Of a DNA stretch of 5,238 nucleotides, positions 1-4,903 are shown one piece after another. This stretch comes from Bacillota bacterium (GTDB lineage: Bacteria > Bacillota_I > Bacilli_A > RFN20 > CAG-826): the NCBI GenBank assembly GCA_023443485.1, contig JAEZUH010000113.1, positions 1-5,238 of the forward strand, given 5' to 3'. Position 1 is the stretch's first letter, and the number at the start of each line of letters is the position of its first letter. Below the pieces are notes generated by a model that saw only the letters and a list, made by a program, of their open reading frames with translations, did not search any database and had not been told where the DNA came from. The translations under genes were made by a program, and so were the position numbers.

Positions 1-713
1 ATCCTTATGAAATTGATTTCAAAAAATTCCGGGCAATTGCCGATGAAGTTGGTTGTTTATTCCTCGTCGATATGGCTCATATTGCTGGTCTTGTTGCGGG
101 GGGAGCGCACATGAATCCGTGTCCCTATGCCGATGTCGTTACTTCCACCACTCATAAAACCCTTCGTGGACCAAGAGGCGGCTTAATTCTCACAAATAGC
201 GAAGAGTTAATTAAGAGAATTAATTCAGCTATTTTCCCTTTCTATCAAGGTGGGCCTCTCGAGCACATCATCGCGGCAAAAGCGATATGCTTTAAAGAAG
301 CGAATACTGAATCTTTTAAGAAATATGCCCAAGATATCGTTAATAACACTAAAGCTTGCCAAGAAGAATTCAAACGTTTAGGAGCCCTTGTCAGTGGGAC
401 AGATAACCATCTATTCTTGCTTAATGTCTTAGATACCTATGGTATTAATGGATTAGATGCCCAAAAGAAACTCGAAGCCATCAATGTTACGACCAATAAA
501 AACATGATTCCCAACGATACCTTAAAACCAAATAAAACCAGCGGATTAAGAATCGGTTTTGCCGCTACAACCACTCGCGGATGTACTAAAGAACATGCTA
601 AAGAAATCGCTCATCTCATTCACGAATTCCTCTCCAATCAAATCGATGAATCTATAGCGAAAGAAAGAGTTGCTAAAATTATCAAAGATTGGCAATTAAT
701 TGAAAATATCTAA
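1..713 (+). CDS. glyA: Serine hydroxymethyltransferase, C-terminal part (5' end outside window)
   Basis: Converts serine and tetrahydrofolate to glycine and 5,10-methylene-tetrahydrofolate; a cytosolic PLP enzyme that supplies one-carbon units. The reading frame is open from base 3, before the first ATG at 72, so this is the last 236 codons of a protein of usually about 410-420 residues, not a gene starting at 72. Visible landmarks are DMAHIAGLVA (the Asp and His contact PLP), TSTTHKTLRGPRGG with the PLP-binding lysine at 156-158, QGGPLEH, and SGLRIG, whose Arg (549-551) matches the substrate-carboxylate Arg of the family. Two usually conserved stretches differ: FPFYQGGP where FPG-x-QGGP is usual, and GFAATTTRG where GTPA-x-TTRG is usual. 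The catalytic lysine is kept, so the enzyme is probably active. It ends in TAA and converges on the minus-strand genes. Family assignment is secure. Confidence 0.97.
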   Translation, partial: PYEIDFKKFRAIADEVGCLFLVDMAHIAGLVAGGAHMNPCPYADVVTSTTHKTLRGPRGGLILTNSEELIKRINSAIFPFYQGGPLEHIIAAKAICFKEANTESFKKYAQDIVNNTKACQEEFKRLGALVSGTDNHLFLLNVLDTYGINGLDAQKKLEAINVTTNKNMIPNDTLKPNKTSGLRIGFAATTTRGCTKEHAKEIAHLIHEFLSNQIDESIAKERVAKIIKDWQLIENI

Positions 714-745
714 AAAATAAAAAGGCGATGTCTGGGCATCGCCTT
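707..745 (-). terminator. Intrinsic terminator at the glyA/cupin convergent junction
   Basis: A 9-bp perfect stem (722-730 pairs with 737-745, arms AAGGCGATG and CATCGCCTT) encloses a 6-nt loop. Read on the minus strand, the stem is followed by TTTATTTTTTAG, a good U-tract, so it should end the DUF1295-cupin transcript. On the plus strand the tail is only TTAAATTTAA, so termination of glyA here would be weaker. The minus-strand U-tract overlaps the glyA stop codon. Seen directly in sequence; function inferred. Confidence 0.85.
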
Positions 746-767
746 AAATTTAACTCGAGAGATTTTT

Positions 768-1091
768 TTAGAATGAAACAAGAAGAAGCATCTTGAATTT
801 TTCTTGTCCGTAGACGGCGTGAGAAACATCTTTTGGCATGATGAGCGTCTCTCCTTCTTTTAGAAGGTGAACTTTGCCACCAACCGTGAATCTGCCTATT
901 CCATCAAGAACAGTGACTAAAGCATCTCCTCCTGAAGCATGAGAAGATATTTCTTCTCCTTTATCAAATGAAAAAATAGTGACACTAACTTTTTCATTTT
1001 GAACAAGTGTTTTGCTGATAACTTGTCCCTCTTGATAGTCGACTTGCTCTTTTAGAACAAGTTTTTCGTCTTTACTAATGTTTTTGAACAT
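768..1091 (-). CDS. Small single-domain cupin protein
   Basis: A 107-residue protein that is essentially one cupin beta-barrel, presumably cytosolic; no signal peptide or membrane segment. Cupin motif 1 lies at about residues 45-64 (G45, H51, D56, G64) and motif 2 at 80-91 (G80, P86, H91). Compared with the classical G-x5-HxH-x3/4-E-x6-G pattern, the second His is Ser53 and the Glu is Asp56. The HxSxGDAL form is, from memory, common in small stand-alone Firmicutes cupins of this length, so it is probably a subfamily trait rather than decay. Two His and an Asp remain, so metal binding is possible but unproven, and no substrate can be named. The start is supported by GAGGT six bases upstream. 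It lies 78 nt downstream of the DUF1295 gene and may be co-transcribed with it as well as having its own promoter. Confidence 0.88.
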   Translation of the reverse strand: MFKNISKDEKLVLKEQVDYQEGQVISKTLVQNEKVSVTIFSFDKGEEISSHASGGDALVTVLDGIGRFTVGGKVHLLKEGETLIMPKDVSHAVYGQEKFKMLLLVSF

Positions 1092-1097
1092 ATTAAT

Positions 1098-1102
1098 ACC
1101 TC
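1098..1102 (-). promoter_or_regulatory. Ribosome binding site of the cupin gene
   Basis: GAGGT on the minus strand, separated by ATTAAT (6 nt) from the ATG at 1089-1091. This fixes the start of the 107-residue cupin. Confidence 0.7.
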
Positions 1103-1111
1103 AATAGTCTC

Positions 1112-1140
1112 ATTGTATTATTCAATCGTCATTTTACCAA
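1112..1140 (-). promoter_or_regulatory. Candidate sigma-A promoter for the cupin gene
   Basis: On the minus strand, -35 TTGGTA (1135-1140) and -10 TACAAT (1112-1117) are separated by exactly 17 nt. Matches to consensus are 4/6 and 5/6. Transcription would start near 1105, giving a very short leader of roughly 14 nt that just includes the GAGGT ribosome binding site. No terminator is visible between the DUF1295 stop codon and this site, so read-through from upstream is also likely. Confidence 0.5.
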
Positions 1141-1169
1141 ACGATACGCATAGAGTGATTGAGATGATA

Positions 1170-2042
1170 TTAACTGTTTTTCTTTTTAAACTTGGGAATC
1201 ATGAACATGCGAGGAGTGACTCTTTTATACTCGAGATAATCACTTCTTCGCGAAATCTGTCTTTTTTCCATTAAAGGAATAGAAATAAATTCGAATAGTA
1301 AGAGAATCAGTACAAAGCCAAATCCGAGATACCAAAGTGAAAAATAGCTCAATGCTAGGGAGAGGTAAACGCCAATCCATACTAGATTTTCTCCGAGGTA
1401 ATTTGGGTGTCTTGAATATTTCCATAGTCCGTTTCGACAGACCTTTTTCTCTTTCGTGGACTTAAGAAAAGAATGCATCTGATGATCGGCAAAGAATTCG
1501 AGAAGTATGCCTAAAAGAGTAATACCTGCTCCGATAAGACCCAATGGATTCGCTCCATTGATAATTAAATATAGAAGAGGAATAGTACCTCCATAAACCA
1601 GGACGGTTGGAATCATTTGTAAACCCGTGAAATTAATGATGTGAAAAAGCAATGGTGAGGAATTCTCGCGATAATGTCGATATCTCCAGTCTTCCCAAAG
1701 AAGATTATCGAAGGTAATAATCCAGTTTATGGTCAATCTCCAGCTCCAAAGCGAGAAAAGGATATAAATAATCCAAGTGTAGATATTCGCGCTTGGGAAG
1801 CGTATTAAAAAGAAAGTGGCGATAACCCAAGGAGTTAAAGACCAGTAAGGATCATAAACACTGGTATTTTTTAGTATTAATGAACTAATCCAAATGATGA
1901 TTGTCGCTATAACATCCGCGAAAAAGAACTGCAAAAAAGGATTATTTTGAATCCATATTGAAGAAAAGTAGCCTCCAGTAAAGGCGATGAGATAGATGAA
2001 TAGTATTGTTAATAAAGACAAGATTTTCGATTTTTTAATCAT
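1170..2042 (-). CDS. DUF1295 / steroid 5-alpha-reductase-like membrane protein
   Basis: A 290-residue polytopic inner-membrane protein. Hydrophobic segments lie at about residues 7-29, 36-57, 66-82, 87-111, 131-160, 167-185 and 219-257 (the last long enough for two helices), so about seven or eight crossings. Family landmarks are DPYWSLTPW (64-72), EDWRYRHYRE (117-126), FADHQ (184-188), RHPNYLGE (211-218) and a basic C-terminal RRSDYLEYKRVTPRMFMIP (265-283). This is the DUF1295 family, related in fold to steroid 5-alpha-reductases and isoprenylcysteine methyltransferases; the RHPNYLGE region forms the NADPH- or SAM-binding part in those relatives. The bacterial substrate is unknown, perhaps a lipid or isoprenoid. 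The start is supported by GGAGA seven bases upstream and by a strong promoter. It is the first gene of a probable two-gene unit with the cupin. Family confident, reaction not. Confidence 0.92.
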   Translation of the reverse strand: MIKKSKILSLLTILFIYLIAFTGGYFSSIWIQNNPFLQFFFADVIATIIIWISSLILKNTSVYDPYWSLTPWVIATFFLIRFPSANIYTWIIYILFSLWSWRLTINWIITFDNLLWEDWRYRHYRENSSPLLFHIINFTGLQMIPTVLVYGGTIPLLYLIINGANPLGLIGAGITLLGILLEFFADHQMHSFLKSTKEKKVCRNGLWKYSRHPNYLGENLVWIGVYLSLALSYFSLWYLGFGFVLILLLFEFISIPLMEKRQISRRSDYLEYKRVTPRMFMIPKFKKKNS

Positions 2043-2049
2043 AAAGAAA

Positions 2050-2054
2050 TCTCC
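2050..2054 (-). promoter_or_regulatory. Ribosome binding site of the DUF1295 gene
   Basis: GGAGA on the minus strand, followed by TTTCTTT (7 nt) and the ATG at 2040-2042. Good strength and spacing; it supports the 290-residue start. Confidence 0.75.
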
Positions 2055-2068
2055 AAGAATATGTCCAT

Positions 2069-2097
2069 ATTATAAAAACCTTGTCTTAAATTATCAA
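2069..2097 (-). promoter_or_regulatory. Strong sigma-A promoter for the DUF1295 gene
   Basis: On the minus strand, -35 TTGATA (2092-2097), a 17-nt spacer, and a perfect -10 TATAAT (2069-2074). This is the best promoter in the window. Expected transcription start is near 2062, leaving about a 20-nt leader that carries the GGAGA site. The -35 box begins four bases after the U-tract of the AraC-gene terminator. No operator-like repeat is evident around it. Confidence 0.82.
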
Positions 2098-2100
2098 TTA

Positions 2101-2130
2101 ATAAAAACAGCACTGATTGTCAATGCTGTT
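2101..2130 (-). terminator. Intrinsic terminator of the AraC-GyrI gene
   Basis: On the minus strand an 11-bp stem (2120-2130 with 2106-2116; one G-T wobble, otherwise fully paired) has a 3-nt CAA loop. The arms are AACAGCATTGA and TCAGTGCTGTT, followed by a TTTAT tail (2101-2105). It starts 16 nt after the AraC stop codon, so it should isolate that gene from DUF1295. Confidence 0.88.
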
Positions 2131-2146
2131 AGGTATGAGATAGAAA

Positions 2147-2662
2147 CTATTTCTTTCTTTTGATTGGTATCCAAATGCCGGAACGGTAATTAGGATCGTT
2201 TTTACCATTAGACATGACGTCATACCATTCAACATTCGCATTACCATCAAGTTCGAATTCAGGGTTATTTGGAAGCCATTCCTGAAATATCTTCGTGTTG
2301 AGGTTTTGTAGTGCGGTAGGCATAGGTCCAACACAGTTGAAGATTGCCCATTCAGCATCAGGGAATTCATAGACAACCATCCCTTCTGGAACTTCTCCAC
2401 CACGATATTTGCCAGCGATAAGGTAACGGAACTTTCCTTTTCCGATATCATCCACGCATACTCCAAACTCGCCAATAGAGTTGTCAGCAATAGCTTTTTC
2501 TAAAGCGTTTCTTGGGGCGTTACCTGCGCAGACGTTTGCCATGTACTTAATAGAAATTTCATCCCAGAACTTTGGGATTTTCTTATAGCCTTCTTCAAAA
2601 GTGAATTCTCTTTCAAAACCAATGACTTTTAAAGAGTGTATTTTAGTTATTTTGTAATCCAT
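2147..2662 (-). other. Possible internal translation product: free GyrI-like domain (171 aa)
   Basis: Methionine 128 of the AraC-GyrI protein (ATG at 2660-2662) lies exactly at the start of the ligand-binding domain and is preceded by a full-consensus ribosome binding site. Initiation here would yield a 171-residue protein matching a stand-alone GyrI-like domain, in frame with the full-length product. Such small proteins exist as independent genes (for example SbmC/GyrI of enterobacteria). Whether the site is used cannot be told from sequence; the glycine pair could simply be a flexible linker whose GGA codons happen to spell the site. Confidence 0.4.
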
Positions 2663-3043
2663 TTTGTTTCCTCCTTTAATAACTAAGTCGATGATTAGGG
2701 AATCGAACTGACGATATGGAATATTATGACTTCTCATTTTGCTCGGTGCAGCTCCATGAAAACGTTGAAAAGCTTTAGTAAAACTTTCGGGTGTTTCATA
2801 GCCATACTTAAATGCAATATCAATTATACTATTCTTCGTGTTTTTTACTTCCACTGCTGCTAAAGATAAGCGCCGAGATTTGATGTATTCACTAATAGAA
2901 TAGTTGGTGGCAATCGCAAAACCTTTTTGTAAATAAAAATTTGACACTCCCACTTCTTTTGATATTTGATCAATTTCTAGAACGTTGGTCAAATTATCTT
3001 CGATATAACGAAGTGTATTTCTAATTACGAGTATCCATTCCAT
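2147..3043 (-). CDS. AraC-family transcriptional regulator with C-terminal GyrI-like effector-binding domain
   Basis: A 298-residue cytosolic regulator. Residues 1-108 form the AraC DNA-binding domain with two helix-turn-helix units: one near 22-45 (IDQISKEVGVSNFYLQKGF) and one near 72-104 (IDIAFKYGYETPESFTKAFQ, then the family-typical GAAPSKMR). Residues 109-127 are a linker ending in VIKGGNK. Residues 128-298 are a GyrI-like / AraC effector-binding domain (DYKITKIHSLKVIGFER at its start, ending NYRSGIWIPIKRK). Proteins with this order, such as Rob and the MerR-type BmrR with the same ligand domain, sense hydrophobic or cationic compounds and activate stress or efflux genes; the ligand here is unknown. 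The start is supported by AAAGGGGG six bases upstream. A strong terminator follows and no related target gene adjoins it, so the regulon may be elsewhere. A second translation start lies inside the gene (see separate entry). Confidence 0.95.
   Translation of the reverse strand: MEWILVIRNTLRYIEDNLTNVLEIDQISKEVGVSNFYLQKGFAIATNYSISEYIKSRRLSLAAVEVKNTKNSIIDIAFKYGYETPESFTKAFQRFHGAAPSKMRSHNIPYRQFDSLIIDLVIKGGNKMDYKITKIHSLKVIGFEREFTFEEGYKKIPKFWDEISIKYMANVCAGNAPRNALEKAIADNSIGEFGVCVDDIGKGKFRYLIAGKYRGGEVPEGMVVYEFPDAEWAIFNCVGPMPTALQNLNTKIFQEWLPNNPEFELDGNANVEWYDVMSNGKNDPNYRSGIWIPIKRKK
2670..2677 (-). promoter_or_regulatory. Internal consensus Shine-Dalgarno inside the AraC-GyrI gene
   Basis: AAAGGAGG on the minus strand, 7 nt (AAACAAA) before the in-frame ATG at 2660-2662. 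It is the strongest ribosome binding site in the window, better than the one at the gene's own start. It is made by the codons for Lys-Gly-Gly in the linker between the two domains. Confidence 0.6.
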
Positions 3044-3049
3044 ATTTTT

Positions 3050-3057
3050 CCCCCTTT
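3050..3057 (-). promoter_or_regulatory. Ribosome binding site of the AraC-GyrI gene
   Basis: AAAGGGGG on the minus strand, 6 nt before the ATG at 3041-3043. It supports the 298-residue start. I found no well-formed -10 upstream: a perfect TTGACA lies at 3096-3101, but no TATAAT-like hexamer occurs 16-18 nt from it. Confidence 0.65.
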
Positions 3058-3070
3058 CGACTACTATATC

Positions 3071-3106
3071 TAAACAAAACTGGACATTTTATTCTTGTCA
3101 AAGTTT
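3071..3106 (-). terminator. Terminator-like hairpin downstream of the GNAT gene
   Basis: On the minus strand, AAACT-TT-GACA (3096-3106) can pair with TGTC-C-AGTTT (3077-3086) around a 9-nt AT-rich loop: 5 bp plus 4 bp split by a small TT/C internal loop. The tail is TGTTTA, and the 3' arm itself ends in U residues. It is weaker than the other two terminators. Because it lies in the leader or promoter region of the AraC gene and contains TTGACA, the dyad might instead be an operator. Confidence 0.4.
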
Positions 3107-3127
3107 GCCTTAATTTGTCCGTATTAA

Positions 3128-3784
3128 TTATTCTTGTAGGTGTCCCCACTGCCCGGGTAACACTTTCTTTTCTAGAGGCGGGAATTTTTTATTGAATTGT
3201 TCAACCTCTTTTCCATGTAGGCTGTGATAGCATTCTGAATAAATAAATTTGCCTTTGACTCCAGAAAAAGCCCCAGGTACTAATTCGTAATACATGAAAG
3301 CAGGAAAATTCTCTCCATCTGAAGTGGTAACTCCAATCTTATCGCATGTATTAAATCCTAACTTTGGATAATAGTTTGGTTCTCCAAGTATCACCACTCT
3401 TGAAAAGCCCATGCTTCTAGCGATATCGAATGAGCGTTTTAATAGCTCTCTTCCAATCCCTTGGTTTTGATAAAGAGGATCAACAGCGAGAGGACCAAAT
3501 GTTATACAAGGATATTCTTCTTTATCGCTAACGATTTTCGAATGAGCATACATGACTAAGCCAACGATTTTTTCATTATGGACTGCCACTAATGTAAGCT
3601 CTGGAATATAGTCTTTATGCTCTCTTAACTTATGAACTAAATAATGTTCATCACAACCAGGGAAATATTTATTCCAAAACGCCCTTTGAGTCATATGTTC
3701 ACTTTCATAATAATCTTTAGATGTTTCTTGATGATAAGTAACACTATTTTTATTCAAATTGTTTTGTAATTCTTTTTCTGTCAT
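3128..3784 (-). CDS. GNAT-family N-acetyltransferase
   Basis: A 218-residue cytosolic protein that should transfer an acetyl group from acetyl-CoA to an unknown amine. The GNAT core spans about residues 63-148. The acetyl-CoA pyrophosphate loop is QNQGIG (106-111), preceded by the strand ITFGPLAVDPLY (94-105) and followed by the helix RELLKRSFDIARSMGF. The later GEPNYYPKLGF (134-144) is typical of YhbS-like GNATs. About 60 N-terminal residues (with FPGCDEHYLVHKLRE) and about 50 C-terminal residues lie outside the core and probably shape the substrate site. It begins 1 nt after the stop codon of the DUF4406 gene with only a poor ribosome binding site (GGAAA, about 9-10 nt away), so translation is probably coupled. 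Substrate (small molecule, protein or peptide) cannot be told. Confidence 0.93.
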   Translation of the reverse strand: MTEKELQNNLNKNSVTYHQETSKDYYESEHMTQRAFWNKYFPGCDEHYLVHKLREHKDYIPELTLVAVHNEKIVGLVMYAHSKIVSDKEEYPCITFGPLAVDPLYQNQGIGRELLKRSFDIARSMGFSRVVILGEPNYYPKLGFNTCDKIGVTTSDGENFPAFMYYELVPGAFSGVKGKFIYSECYHSLHGKEVEQFNKKFPPLEKKVLPGQWGHLQE

Positions 3785-3785
3785 G

Positions 3786-4094
3786 TTACTTTTCCAATCT
3801 TTCGTAATAAATCATCGGTATATTGTATGCTTTTGCGCACAGCTGTTCGATTTCACACCCACGATATTCCTTATAGTTTTTAGGAAAAACCGCTAGGTCA
3901 GCTTGTGCTAAAAAACCGATGGACTTTGATAGGTTTTCAAGAGGAGTGGCTTTTTGTGGCGCGCCTTTCATAAAACTGTCAATTATTTCGGCACCAACAT
4001 AATTTTTATTGATTAAATCAATAACTTTTTGCCTTTCTAATTCTATATCTGTATCTGTTCTACCTTTCATAGGCTGGCTAATATAAACTTTCAT
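3786..4094 (-). CDS. DUF4406 / nucleoside 2-deoxyribosyltransferase-like small protein
   Basis: A 102-residue cytosolic protein. It opens with MKVYISQPMKG (1-11), the N-terminal strand and loop of DUF4406 and related nucleoside 2-deoxyribosyltransferase-fold proteins. Its second landmark is the segment AQADLAVFPKNYKEYRGCEIEQLCAKAYNIP, split here as AQADLAVFP (63-71) and RGCEIEQLCAKAYNIP (78-93), which resembles the D-x-x-x ... RGC-x-x-E ... A motif where the deoxyribosyltransferase glutamate sits (Glu81 or Glu83 here). It may act on a nucleoside or nucleotide, but the activity of DUF4406 proteins is not established. Such genes are often seen in phages and mobile DNA, but no other phage gene is nearby. 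The start has AAAGGAG six bases upstream. It is the first gene of a tight operon with the GNAT gene; no clear promoter was found in the 108 nt before it. Confidence 0.85.
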   Translation of the reverse strand: MKVYISQPMKGRTDTDIELERQKVIDLINKNYVGAEIIDSFMKGAPQKATPLENLSKSIGFLAQADLAVFPKNYKEYRGCEIEQLCAKAYNIPMIYYERLEK

Positions 4095-4100
4095 AATAAT

Positions 4101-4107
4101 CTCCTTT
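4101..4107 (-). promoter_or_regulatory. Ribosome binding site of the DUF4406 gene
   Basis: AAAGGAG on the minus strand, 6 nt before the ATG at 4092-4094. Strong site; with the weak site of the following GNAT gene, it suggests that ribosomes load here for both genes. Confidence 0.8.
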
Positions 4108-4202
4108 CTTTTTACTATTCATGATTGAAATAAAAATATGAGCAAAAGCAAATACTTGTCCTTCTATTTTACAACCTATAAGAAAAAATAATCCGTTTTG
4201 TA

Positions 4203-4847
4203 CTATTTCTTCATTAGTTTTTTTAATTCTTCTTTACTTTTTGATAGATCTGAGGATAAAAGAAGAACAAGTTTCTTAATTTCTTCAATGTCTTTGTCCC
4301 ACCACTTTAGTTCTAATAGTAAGTCGATGGTTTCTTGATCAAATCTATATTTCTTGATTTGAATTGGGTTGCCAACTGCGACAGCATAAGCAGGTATATC
4401 TTTTCCAACTACAGAGTTCGCACCAATGATCGCTCCATCACCAACGTGGACTCCTGGAAGAAATGTAACATTTTGGCCAATCCAGACATCGTTGCCGATG
4501 ATGGTGTCTCCTCTACTCTCCTTAGTGCTAAAAGGAGCGGATAGGTCTTTAAATTCGTCAATGATACCAAATGGATATGTCGAAAGGCAATTCATAAAAT
4601 GGTTCGCACCATTCATCATGAAATTAACGCCTTTAGCTATGCTACAGAACTTGCCAATTATTAGTCTATCTCCCATGAAAGGGTATAGATGAGTAACATG
4701 CTGTTCAAAAGATTCAGGACCGTCTTCACTATCATCATAATAGGAATAATCACCCACAATAATTTGGGGATTAGTAACAACACTTTTAATGTAGCAAAAG
4801 CTCTTAAAATTTGAATTAGGAAAGATTGGTTTGATATTTTTATTCAT
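4203..4847 (-). CDS. Vat/CatB-like hexapeptide-repeat acetyltransferase
   Basis: A 214-residue cytosolic left-handed beta-helix acetyltransferase of the xenobiotic acyltransferase group, which O-acetylates small molecules from acetyl-CoA and normally works as a trimer. Landmarks are VGDYSYYDDS (31-40), LIIGKFCSIAKGVNFMMNGANHFMN split at LIIGKFCSIAKG (62-73) and MMNGANH (77-83), RGDTIIGNDVWIG (112-124), VGDGAIIGANSVVGKDI (135-151) and RFDQETIDLLLELKWWD (168-184). His83 matches the catalytic histidine, and the NGANH form is closer to streptogramin A acetyltransferases (Vat) than to CatB, which has GHRH-type sequence there. Length fits both. The lysine-rich tail (about 185-214) looks like a helix. 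The ribosome binding site is weak (only TTGG close by), but a stop codon four codons upstream fixes this ATG. A resistance role is possible but not shown; many chromosomal relatives have unknown substrates. Confidence 0.92.
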   Translation of the reverse strand: MNKNIKPIFPNSNFKSFCYIKSVVTNPQIIVGDYSYYDDSEDGPESFEQHVTHLYPFMGDRLIIGKFCSIAKGVNFMMNGANHFMNCLSTYPFGIIDEFKDLSAPFSTKESRGDTIIGNDVWIGQNVTFLPGVHVGDGAIIGANSVVGKDIPAYAVAVGNPIQIKKYRFDQETIDLLLELKWWDKDIEEIKKLVLLLSSDLSKSKEELKKLMKK

Positions 4848-4903
4848 ACCAATACTTTACTATCTTCTTTAGAGAGTGAAAAGAATGAATACAAAGGTAT
4901 CTA

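Noticed and set aside
1240..1425. 61-codon minus-strand open frame starting MEIFKTPKLP
   Set aside because: It lies wholly inside the DUF1295 gene in another frame, over its RHPNYLGE region, and shows no ribosome binding site or family resemblance.
2098..2490. 130-codon minus-strand open frame overlapping the GyrI-like domain
   Set aside because: It is a shifted-frame shadow of the AraC-GyrI gene, whose own frame has clear domain motifs throughout; it also runs through the terminator hairpin.
2660..2680. Interpretation of the AraC-GyrI gene as two separate genes or a frameshifted pair
   Set aside because: The frame is continuous through the linker, and the two-domain order is a normal family architecture, so the internal start is at most an additional product.
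4095..4202. Promoter for the DUF4406-GNAT operon, or terminator for the Vat-like gene, in this 108-nt gap
   Set aside because: The gap is AT-rich and contains T-runs and partial hexamers, but I found no -35/-10 pair with 16-18 nt spacing and no stable hairpin before the T-run.
4335..4692. Two plus-strand open frames (69 and 88 codons) within the Vat-like gene
   Set aside because: Both are antisense to a well-supported gene, have no convincing ribosome binding site, and match nothing I recognise.
4848..4903. Promoter for the Vat-like gene in the gap after the PAP2 gene
   Set aside because: TTGTAT with 17 nt spacing leads only to TAAAGA, a poor -10, so the evidence is too weak to annotate.
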